DNA of 64,000 bases. It comes from Methylorubrum populi. GTDB taxonomy: Bacteria; Pseudomonadota; Alphaproteobacteria; Rhizobiales; Beijerinckiaceae. Position 1 is the first letter of the stretch. Every line of letters begins with the position of its first letter. A program made the position numbers and the translations under genes. The stretch is taken from the NCBI RefSeq assembly GCF_002355515.1, contig NZ_AP014809.1, forward strand, positions 2,628,501 through 2,692,500, in the 5' to 3' direction. Under the pieces are notes generated by a model that saw nothing but the letters and a program-made list of their open reading frames with translations, did not search any database and was not told the origin of the DNA. Positions 57,260-64,000 of this stretch are shown in pieces.

Positions 57260-58150
57260 ATGAAGGGCATCGTGCTCGCCGGCGGCTCCGGCACAAGGCT
57301 CCATCCGGCCACGCTGGCGATCAACAAGCAGCTGCTGCCGGTCTACGACAAGCCGATGATCTACTACCCGATCTCGGTGCTGATGCTGGCCGGCATCCGC
57401 GAGATCCTGATCATCTCCTCGCCTGAGCATCTCGGCAACTACCAGCGCCTGCTCGGCACCGGCGAGCAGTTCGGGCTGACCTTCACCTACGCGGTACAGC
57501 CGCGGCCCGAGGGGCTGGCTCAGGCCTTCCTCATCGGCCGCGACTTCGTCGGCTCGGACGACGTCGCGCTGGTGCTCGGCGACAACCTGTTCTTCGGCAA
57601 CGGCATGAGCGAGCTGCTCGCCAAGGCACGCGCCCGCAAGAGCGGGGCGACGGTGTTCGCCTATCACGTCGATCATCCCGAGGCCTACGGCGTCGTCACG
57701 CTGGATGAGAGCGGCCGCCCGCTGCGGCTGGTGGAGAAGCCCAAGACCCCGGAGAGCCCTTGGGCGGTGACGGGCCTGTACTTCTACGACAATCAGGTGC
57801 TCGACATCGCCGCCGCGGTGCAGCCCTCGGAGCGGGGCGAACTGGAGATCACCTCCGTCAACCAGGCCTATCTCGAGCGCGGCCAGCTTCATGTCGAGCG
57901 GATGAGCCGGGGCTATGCGTGGCTCGACACCGGCACGCACGACAACCTGCTGGAGGCGGGGGAGTTCGTGCGGGTGCTGCAGCACCGTCAGGGGCTCCAG
58001 GTGGCGTGCCTGGAGGAGATCGCTTATCTCCAAGGCTTCATCGGCCGCGAGCAGCTGCAGGCGCGGGGCGAGCTGTTCGCCAAGACCAAGTACGGCCAGA
58101 ACCTGCTGCGCCTCGCCCGCGAGGGCCGCCGGCCCGATCAGGATTTCTGA
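57260..58150 (+). CDS. rfbA: Glucose-1-phosphate thymidylyltransferase
   Basis: A 296-residue nucleotidyltransferase making dTDP-glucose, the first committed step. Motifs: GIVLAGGSGTRLHPAT (signature GxGxRx.P), YYPISVLMLAGI, LGDNLFFG (metal-binding Asp), and EKPKTPES. It ends the rfbCBDA operon. No clear terminator is visible before the convergent gene. Confidence 0.96.
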   Translation: MKGIVLAGGSGTRLHPATLAINKQLLPVYDKPMIYYPISVLMLAGIREILIISSPEHLGNYQRLLGTGEQFGLTFTYAVQPRPEGLAQAFLIGRDFVGSDDVALVLGDNLFFGNGMSELLAKARARKSGATVFAYHVDHPEAYGVVTLDESGRPLRLVEKPKTPESPWAVTGLYFYDNQVLDIAAAVQPSERGELEITSVNQAYLERGQLHVERMSRGYAWLDTGTHDNLLEAGEFVRVLQHRQGLQVACLEEIAYLQGFIGREQLQARGELFAKTKYGQNLLRLAREGRRPDQDF

Positions 58151-58211
58151 CGGACGCGCCTCGCCCATTCGCGATGGTGAGGTGAGCCAGAAGCGGACGC
58201 GATCGCTATCG

Positions 58212-58871
58212 TCAGCGATCGCCCTGGATCAGCACCGCGCCGGTATAGGTCTCGGCAACCTCGCAGAACGGCACGCCGCCGACCGTCAGCACTGCCTCGA
58301 CGGAGAACAGCGGCTCGCCGGGTCCCGGCAGGCCGCCGGTCTCGGGCCGCCACAGCATCGTCAGAGACCGGTTGCGCCGGCTCGGACCCAGCGGGCGCAC
58401 GACGTGGCCGAAGGGAGCCTGCGTTCCGTCCAGCGCCGCGTTCATGTCAGGCGTCAGGCGCGAGGGCACGTACCAATTGTCGGCTTCCGACAGGACATGG
58501 GCGCCGCAGGTGAGTCGCACCCGGCGATAGCGCACCGGCTCGTCCGGACCGACGGCGAGCCGCTCGCGCCGTGCGGCCCCGGGCGGCTTGTCCGGACCAG
58601 AGACGCGCACGGCGATGATCCGTGGATCGGAGCTGAGCCCGCGCTCGGCACACCACGCTTCGAGGACGGCGGTGGCGCTCGGCGCGGCGAGCAGGCGGGC
58701 GCTCAGCGTTTCGATCAAGGCGCGCGCGCCGGACCCATCCTGCGCCTCCCGGCTCGTGTCGGCCGCCGTTCCGGCGGCCTGCGCTTGCGCCCGAGCGGCG
58801 TTCGCGGGCGGCACGGCGGCGCCGAGTGCCGCAAGCCCCACCGTCAGCATCCGTGTCGCCGTCCGCTCCAT
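58212..58871 (-). CDS. Exported protein with chorismate-lyase-like (UbiC/UTRA) fold
   Basis: A 219-residue protein starting at ATG 58871. A signal peptide (RMLTVGLAALGAAVPPANAARA) precedes a domain resembling chorismate lyase: VLEAWCAERGL, RYRRVRLTCGAHVLSEADNWYVPSRL, APFGHVVRPLG, and a C-terminal EVAETYTGAVL. The last would align with the catalytic Glu region of UbiC. UbiC itself is cytoplasmic, so an exported version is unlikely to supply ubiquinone and may bind a ligand instead. It follows the adaptor gene by 72 nt on the same strand and may belong to that operon. Confidence 0.6.
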   Translation of the reverse strand: MERTATRMLTVGLAALGAAVPPANAARAQAQAAGTAADTSREAQDGSGARALIETLSARLLAAPSATAVLEAWCAERGLSSDPRIIAVRVSGPDKPPGAARRERLAVGPDEPVRYRRVRLTCGAHVLSEADNWYVPSRLTPDMNAALDGTQAPFGHVVRPLGPSRRNRSLTMLWRPETGGLPGPGEPLFSVEAVLTVGGVPFCEVAETYTGAVLIQGDR

Positions 58872-58943
58872 CGTGCAGCGCAATACGCCGCCGGCCGGCA
58901 AAGGTCCACCGCGCCGGGCGTGCTGTCCCCGGCGCGAGGCATC

Positions 58944-59813
58944 TTACTTGCTGCCGGAGGGCAGGGCGGTGGCGAGAGGTCCGGCCGGGGCAAGCGGGAA
59001 GGCGACCTTGCAGCGCTGGCCGCCGGGCAGCTTGAAATCGGGGTTCGGCAGTTCGAGCCGCACGCCGAAGGTGCCGCTGGCCGCGTCGAACACCTGATCG
59101 ACCACGCTGACCTTGGCCAGATAGGTGCCACCGATCGGCTGGTCGAGCTCGACGGTGGCCGGCATCCCGAGCGCGATCTCCTTCCAGCGGGAGACCGGCA
59201 GGTAGGCCTCGACGTAGAGCGGATCGAGCTGGACCAGGGTGAAGATCGCGCTGTCCTGGCGCACGAACTCGCCGGCCGACATCAGCCGCTCGGTGACGAT
59301 GCCGCGGATCGGGCTGCGGATCATCCGCAATTCGAGCTGCGCCTCGGCGCGCTGCAGCTCGATCCCGGCGAGCTTGTGCTTCAGGATCTCGGTCTGAAGG
59401 TCACGCTTGCCGATCTCGTAATCGGCCTCGACCTGATCGAGCTTCTCCTGGGTGACGATCCCCTTCGAGAGCTGGTTCTGGCGGTCGAGGCGGCGCTTGT
59501 AGAGCTCGACCCGGGTCTGCTGCGCCTCGATGCTGGCCGTCGAATCCGACTGCGCCCGCGACAGGGCGACGTTGGCCTCCTCCACGCTCGAATCGAGCCG
59601 GGCGATGATCTCCCCGGCCTTGACCGTGGCGCCGCGGTTGACCGGCACGCTCTTGAGGATGCCGAGCGTGGCCGAGCCGATCTTCAGCTTCTGCGCCGGC
59701 TCCACGACGCAGTCGACGCGGGTTTCCTGGGCGCTCGCCGCACCGGCGGAGAGGCAGAGCGCGACGAGGGCCGCGCAGATCCGGACTCGCCCCATTCCGA
59801 CCTGGAAGGTCAT
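58944..59813 (-). CDS. HlyD/RND-type periplasmic adaptor protein
   Basis: A 289-residue membrane-fusion protein from ATG 59813. After a signal peptide (ICAALVALCLSAGAASAQ) it has a lipoyl half (VPVNRGATVKAGEIIARLD), a coiled-coil hairpin (about 80-150, RVELYKRRLDRQNQLSKGIV), the second lipoyl half (RSPIRGIVTERLMSAGEFV), and a beta-barrel domain ending in LELPNPDFKLPGGQRCKVAF. Partner of the SecA-like ATPase and M50 protein: the gap to the ATPase gene is 13 nt. No outer-membrane factor or classical pump lies in the window. Confidence 0.86.
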   Translation of the reverse strand: MTFQVGMGRVRICAALVALCLSAGAASAQETRVDCVVEPAQKLKIGSATLGILKSVPVNRGATVKAGEIIARLDSSVEEANVALSRAQSDSTASIEAQQTRVELYKRRLDRQNQLSKGIVTQEKLDQVEADYEIGKRDLQTEILKHKLAGIELQRAEAQLELRMIRSPIRGIVTERLMSAGEFVRQDSAIFTLVQLDPLYVEAYLPVSRWKEIALGMPATVELDQPIGGTYLAKVSVVDQVFDAASGTFGVRLELPNPDFKLPGGQRCKVAFPLAPAGPLATALPSGSK

Positions 59814-59826
59814 CGCGAAAACATCC

Positions 59827-61866
59827 TCATTCTGCGTGGCCGGCGAAGGCCAGGATCCGGTCCTGCATCTGGTCGGAATGCAGCAGGTCGGCGCGCATGC
59901 GTCCGTGCAGCCGTTCGGTGCGCATCTGGGCATGGCGCAGCAGGCGCGCGCCGAAGGCCCGGCCGCGCGCGGGGCCGAGCAGCGCCATGATGCGGCGGGC
60001 GGGCCCGCGCCCGACGAGCCCGCTCTCCATCAGCGGGTCGTCGAGGGAGAGGATCGCCTGGAAGCAGCCCGGCTCGCCCTGCCGCCCGCTGCGGCCGGCG
60101 AGCTGGTCGTCGATGCGCCGGGCGTCCTGGCGCTCCACCATGATGACGTGCAGGCCGCCGAGTTCAGCGATGCCGGGGCCGAGTTTGATGTCGGTGCCGC
60201 GCCCGGCCATGTTCGTCGCCACCGTGATGCGGCCCCGCTGCCCGGCCTCGGCGACGATGGCCGCCTCTTCCCCGTCCTGGGCCGCGGAGAGTACCGTGTG
60301 CGGCAGCCCGGCCTCCGAGAGATGGGCACTGGCGCGCGCGGAGGCCGCCACCGAGCGGGTGCCCACCAGAACCGGGCAGCCGCGCGCGTGCAGTTCGGCG
60401 ATGCGTTCGGTGACGCGGCGCCACTTCGCCGCCTCGTCGGGAAGCACCTCGTCGGGAAGGTGGCGTCGCTGCACCGGGCGGTGGGTCGGGATGCGCGCCA
60501 CCGGCAGCCGGTAGACCGTCCAGAACTCGGCGGCGACGCCGCGCGTCGTACCGGTCATGCCGGAGAGGCGGGGATAGCGCCGGAAGAAGCGTTGATAGGT
60601 CATGCGCGCCAGCGTCGAGCGGGCGCCGGAGAGCTCGCAGCCCTCCTTGTGCTCGACCATCTGGTGCAGGCCGTCGCTCCAGCTCCGGTCCGGCATCACC
60701 CGGCCGGTATTGGCGTCGACGATCACCACTTTGCCCTCGCGCAGGATGTAGTGCTCGTCGCGGTGGAACAGGTGCAGGGCCGAGAGGGCCTGCCGCACCA
60801 GCCCTTCGCGGGTGACGCGCCCGCGCCACGCGGAGGCCTCGCCGCGCCCGTCGCCCGCGGCGAGCGCGGCGATCCGCTCGCGGCCGGAATCGGTCAGGAC
60901 GATCCGGTGCTCGGCCGCCTCGATCAGGTAGTCCTGCGGGCTCGCCAACGCGCCGGCGATCTCCATGGCGCGGGCGAGCACCTCGGTGCCGAACTGCGAG
61001 CCGGCGGGGGCCGAGATGATGAGCGGCGTGCGGGCCTCGTCGATCAAGACGCTGTCGGCCTCGTCGACGATGGCGAAGTGCAGGCCGCGCAGGCGGAGCT
61101 GGGCGAGCCGGCTCGCGGCGACGTGCATGCTCTCGAGCTTGAGGCGCACGTCGCTCGCGCGCTGACCCAGGGCGATGCGGTCGCGCAGGTAGTCGAAGGC
61201 GAGATCCTTGTTGGTGCAGTAGGTGATGTTGCAGCCGTAGGCCGAGGCCCGCTCCGGCTGCTCCTGCTTTTCCTTGATGACGCCGACGGTGAGTCCGAGG
61301 GCGGCGTAGAGGGGGCGCATCTCCTCGGCGTCGCGCTCGGCGAGGTAGTCGTTGACCGTGACGACGTGGACGGGCAGGCCCGCCAGCGCCGCCGCGCCCG
61401 CGGCGAGCGTCGCCGTGAGTGTCTTGCCCTCGCCGGTCGCCATCTGGGCGATGCGCCCGTCGAGGAGGGCGGCGGCGCCCATCATCTGCACGCCGTAATG
61501 GCGCTGCCCCTTCACCCGCCCCGACATCTCGCGGATCAGGGTGAAGGCCTCCGTGATGTCGGCGTCGCGAAACTTCTTCTGGGCGCGCAGAGCCGCCGTG
61601 ACCGCCTGGATCCGGCTCTGCAGCGCCTCGTCGGACAAAGCCGCAACAGCCTCGGCCCGCGCCAGGGCGTTGCGGGCGATGTGCGCGTAGCGGCGGCTGG
61701 CCCAGCCGGTAAGACCCAGCTGGAGAAGCCCGATGATCCGCGCCGCGGCCTGATCGAGGCGGCTCGCCTTGAGCGGCTTGCGCTCCGAATAGGCCCGCGC
61801 CGCCGGCAGGCGGAAGGCGGGCCCGGGGGCGAGCGAGCCGGCGGGAAGGGCGAGGCGGTCAGACAC
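59827..61866 (-). CDS. Short SecA-like translocase ATPase
   Basis: A 679-residue DEAD-type motor of the SecA family, clearly shorter than housekeeping SecA (about 900). Retained: GVQMMGAAALLDGRIAQMATGEGKTL (Walker A), DEADSVLIDEARTPLIIS (Walker B), TNMAGRGTDIKLGPG and GRSGRQGEPG. The preprotein-binding region is reduced, the scaffold is truncated, and no C-terminal zinc/SecB-binding CxCxSG tail is present. Start GTG 61866 overlaps the stop of the M50 gene by 8 nt. Presumably drives a specific substrate through or to the M50/adaptor complex. Confidence 0.88.
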   Translation of the reverse strand: MSDRLALPAGSLAPGPAFRLPAARAYSERKPLKASRLDQAAARIIGLLQLGLTGWASRRYAHIARNALARAEAVAALSDEALQSRIQAVTAALRAQKKFRDADITEAFTLIREMSGRVKGQRHYGVQMMGAAALLDGRIAQMATGEGKTLTATLAAGAAALAGLPVHVVTVNDYLAERDAEEMRPLYAALGLTVGVIKEKQEQPERASAYGCNITYCTNKDLAFDYLRDRIALGQRASDVRLKLESMHVAASRLAQLRLRGLHFAIVDEADSVLIDEARTPLIISAPAGSQFGTEVLARAMEIAGALASPQDYLIEAAEHRIVLTDSGRERIAALAAGDGRGEASAWRGRVTREGLVRQALSALHLFHRDEHYILREGKVVIVDANTGRVMPDRSWSDGLHQMVEHKEGCELSGARSTLARMTYQRFFRRYPRLSGMTGTTRGVAAEFWTVYRLPVARIPTHRPVQRRHLPDEVLPDEAAKWRRVTERIAELHARGCPVLVGTRSVAASARASAHLSEAGLPHTVLSAAQDGEEAAIVAEAGQRGRITVATNMAGRGTDIKLGPGIAELGGLHVIMVERQDARRIDDQLAGRSGRQGEPGCFQAILSLDDPLMESGLVGRGPARRIMALLGPARGRAFGARLLRHAQMRTERLHGRMRADLLHSDQMQDRILAFAGHAE

Positions 61867-64000
61867 GGAACTGGCTCAGGAAGACCTGACGCAGGCTGCG
61901 CAGCGCCCGCCACGCGATCGGCTCCGCCCCGTGATCGAATCGCACGTAGACCCGCTCGCCGAGTACGTTGAAGGGAAGGCCGCCGGCGAGCTGGACGTCG
62001 AAGACGAAGATACTCTGGAGCGCCACCGGCTTCTGCGGGTTGCTGGCGTCGACCGCGATGGTGCCGCCGCCCTGCGTCGCGAGAGCCAGGCTCGGGATCT
62101 CCTGCTGCGCCCCCGGCACCTCACGCAGGATCGCGCCGGAGAGAACCTGCTCGGGCTTTTCCGCCAGACGGGCGGCGACGCCCTGCGTCCGGCTGCGGAT
62201 CAGGTCCACGTCGGTCTGCGGCACCACCACCCGCACGACGGGATCGTCGGCGGTGAGCACGTAGCCGATGCGTTCGCCCCGGCGCAGATAGCGTCCCGGC
62301 AGATCGACGGCGCCCGGCACGATCAGCCGCCCGGCCTGGCTCGCCCGCACGATGAGTCCGGCTTGCCGCTCGCGGTAGACCCGCAGGATCTCCTGCGTGC
62401 TGGCGATCTGCTCCTGAAGGATCTGCGCCTGGACCCGGTCGCCGAGCCGGGCGGCGTCGTAGCGCAGGCGTAGTTCGACGAGCTGCGCCTCCAGCACCGC
62501 GACGCGGCTGTCGAGGCTCGGATCCTCCAGCGTCGCCAGGGGCTCGCCGGCCTGCGCGTCGTGACCGGGCTCCACCAGCAGCGCCGTGAGAATGCCGTCG
62601 GTCCGGGTGCGGATCTGGGTGTCGTCGGGCGCCCAGACGACGCCCTGCGCCATCGTGGTGTAGGGCAGGGGGACCACGAACAGAAGCGCGAGGGCCGCCC
62701 CCGTGGCGGCGCTCGTCAGCGTGATGGCCCGGCCCCGGCGCCGATGCAGCTTCGGATCGGTCAGGACGAATTTCAGCCCCTTCACCAGGGGCGCGACGAT
62801 GGTGCCGAACAGGGCGAGCCCGGCCAGCAACACGCCGAAGACGAAATACTGGGTGGCGATGAAGGCCGCGATGCCGATCGAGACGATGGTCCGGTAGACG
62901 AAGGCGGCCACCGCGTAGACGAGGAGCCAGGGCCGCTCGTCCGCTGCGGTCACGGGACTCTTCGCGTCCTCGATCTTCAGGAGGTAGCGCTCGACCAAGT
63001 AGAAGACGTAGCGGTTGGCGCGCGAGCCGAGATTGGGAATCTCGATCAGGTCGGCGAAGATGTAGTAGCCGTCGAAGCGCAGCAGCGGGTTGCCGTTGAA
63101 CAGCAGCGTCGACACGCTGCCGATCACCATCACGTTGAAGGCCGCCGCCCGAACGAGGCCCGGCTCGGCCGTGGCCCAGACGATGGCGGCCATGCCGGCC
63201 AGGAACAGCTCGACGAAGATGCCGGCGGCCGCCACCATCATCCGCTGCCACTTGCTGGGGAAGGCGGCGGAGGCCGAGGCATCGACGTAGGGCGCCGGGA
63301 ACAGCACGAGCAGCATGATGCCGACCTCGTGCACCTCGCCGCCCCAGGCCTTGGCGGCGCAGGCATGCCCGGCCTCGTGCAGCGCCTTGATGACGGGGTA
63401 GAGGCACATCATCAGCGCGACGTTCTGCGCCGAGAGCATCTGGCCCGCGACGTCGCCCGTCAACTCGCCCGCGTGCAGGGCGGCCACGACGAGACCGGCG
63501 ATTACGACGGCGAGCCAGACTGCGAGCCCCCAGACCGAGAAGATCGGCCGGAAGAACGGCGCGAGCCGGTCGAGCAGCGGATCGGGGTCGAACAGCGGGA
63601 AGCGGAGCGCCAGGGGGTTCTTGACCCGGGCGATCAGCGTGCGGCGCGCGGTCGATTCCGAGCGTTCGGCGAGTTCAGCGAGATCCGGCGGCAGGTCGCC
63701 CTGGAGCAGGTCCGAGCCGTGGAGCTGCGAGATCAGGCGGATCGTGTCGTCCTGGGTCGGCGGGTCGTCCTCGTTGCGGCGGGCGGCGGCCTCCCACACC
63801 TCCTGCAGGGTGCGGCGCCCGTCCATCATGCAGAGGATCAGGTTGGCGGTGGGCGACAGGCGGTGGAAGCGCCCGGTCTGGTGATCCTGCAGAACGTACC
63901 AGACCTCGCCGCGAAAGCTCTGCCGGTGGATCTCGGCGTGGCGGCGCAGCCGCGGGCGCAAGGCCGCGACCCGGTACCACGACTGGCTGAACAGGGACTG
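61859..64000 (-). CDS. RRE/PqqD-like + M50 (site-2-type) peptidase + HlyD-like membrane protein, partial
   Basis: Open to the right window edge, so the N-terminus is missing; the first in-window start is a TTG at 63961, but the conserved-looking FSQSWYRVAALRPRLRRHA continues upstream. Order (numbered from 63961): a PqqD-like N-domain (about 8-95: YVLQDHQTGRFHRLSP..ANLIL); M50 core with HEAGH at 195-199 and the second motif LLRFDGYYIF at 293-302; further TM helices to about 430; then a lipoyl/coiled-coil/HlyD-like periplasmic part (ILTALLVEPGHDAQAGEPLA). Intact HExxH and Asp suggest an active intramembrane protease. Confidence 0.84.
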   Translation of the reverse strand, partial: QSLFSQSWYRVAALRPRLRRHAEIHRQSFRGEVWYVLQDHQTGRFHRLSPTANLILCMMDGRRTLQEVWEAAARRNEDDPPTQDDTIRLISQLHGSDLLQGDLPPDLAELAERSESTARRTLIARVKNPLALRFPLFDPDPLLDRLAPFFRPIFSVWGLAVWLAVVIAGLVVAALHAGELTGDVAGQMLSAQNVALMMCLYPVIKALHEAGHACAAKAWGGEVHEVGIMLLVLFPAPYVDASASAAFPSKWQRMMVAAAGIFVELFLAGMAAIVWATAEPGLVRAAAFNVMVIGSVSTLLFNGNPLLRFDGYYIFADLIEIPNLGSRANRYVFYLVERYLLKIEDAKSPVTAADERPWLLVYAVAAFVYRTIVSIGIAAFIATQYFVFGVLLAGLALFGTIVAPLVKGLKFVLTDPKLHRRRGRAITLTSAATGAALALLFVVPLPYTTMAQGVVWAPDDTQIRTRTDGILTALLVEPGHDAQAGEPLATLEDPSLDSRVAVLEAQLVELRLRYDAARLGDRVQAQILQEQIASTQEILRVYRERQAGLIVRASQAGRLIVPGAVDLPGRYLRRGERIGYVLTADDPVVRVVVPQTDVDLIRSRTQGVAARLAEKPEQVLSGAILREVPGAQQEIPSLALATQGGGTIAVDASNPQKPVALQSIFVFDVQLAGGLPFNVLGERVYVRFDHGAEPIAWRALRSLRQVFLSQFRV

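Overview
The window is high-GC (about 70%) alphaproteobacterial chromosome, most likely Methylobacterium/Methylorubrum or a close relative in the Methylobacteriaceae. The grounds are the overall protein similarity, the methylmalonyl-CoA mutase small subunit (ethylmalonyl-CoA pathway), the zapA / 6S RNA / 5-formyl-THF cyclo-ligase block, an RcdA-family protein, CtrA-type TTAA-N7-TTAA boxes and alphaproteobacterial promoter elements. Most of it is housekeeping DNA. No IS element, prophage, CRISPR array, tRNA or rRNA gene was seen.

Layout. 0-3.3 kb: end of an O-antigen ligase/polymerase-like gene, then a minus-strand zincin protease, pyrimidine 5'-nucleotidase and argB. 3.4-11.8 kb: a CtrA-box-preceded small gene, a TonB-C-like secreted protein, two divergent MOSC paralogues, clpB behind a heat-shock-like promoter and followed by a terminator, a metallophosphoesterase and an AtoE-type transporter. 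11.8-15.7 kb: the conserved rpmH-rnpA-yidC-engB block. 15.8-17.2 kb: a probable unannotated small RNA under a CtrA box, an rcdA-family gene and rpmE. 17.4-21 kb: an ABC exporter, a D-cysteine desulfhydrase-like enzyme and a compositionally distinct DUF6883/DUF4926 gene pair. 21-25.8 kb: a MotA/ExbB plus OmpA pair, TIGR00282 phosphoesterase, 5-FCL, 6S RNA, zapA and a DUF4164 coiled-coil protein.

26-32 kb: the central-carbon operon gap / membrane coiled-coil protein / pgk / fba / thiE-like / Sel1-repeat protein. 32-40 kb: an amino-acid permease, NAD(P)HX repair enzyme, and a nitrogen island with glnB, glutaminase, GSII (glnII) and GSI (glnA). 40-54.5 kb: flavin reductase, RNase R, DUF983, NUDIX, a cytoplasmic triple-PAS chemoreceptor ending in a PilZ-like domain, an epimerase-like protein, QueG, a GST, UppP, methylmalonyl-CoA mutase small subunit and three small exported proteins. 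54.6-58.2 kb: the complete dTDP-L-rhamnose operon rfbCBDA.

58.2-64 kb (minus strand): the most unusual locus. It has a membrane protein that runs off the right edge (PqqD/RRE-like N-terminus + M50 site-2-type protease + HlyD-like barrel/hairpin), a short SecA-like ATPase translationally coupled to it, a periplasmic adaptor, and an exported protein with a chorismate-lyase-like (UbiC/UTRA) fold. Together these look like a dedicated, non-canonical export or peptide-maturation machine. The second most interesting item is the putative CtrA-controlled sRNA at about 15.88-15.98 kb.
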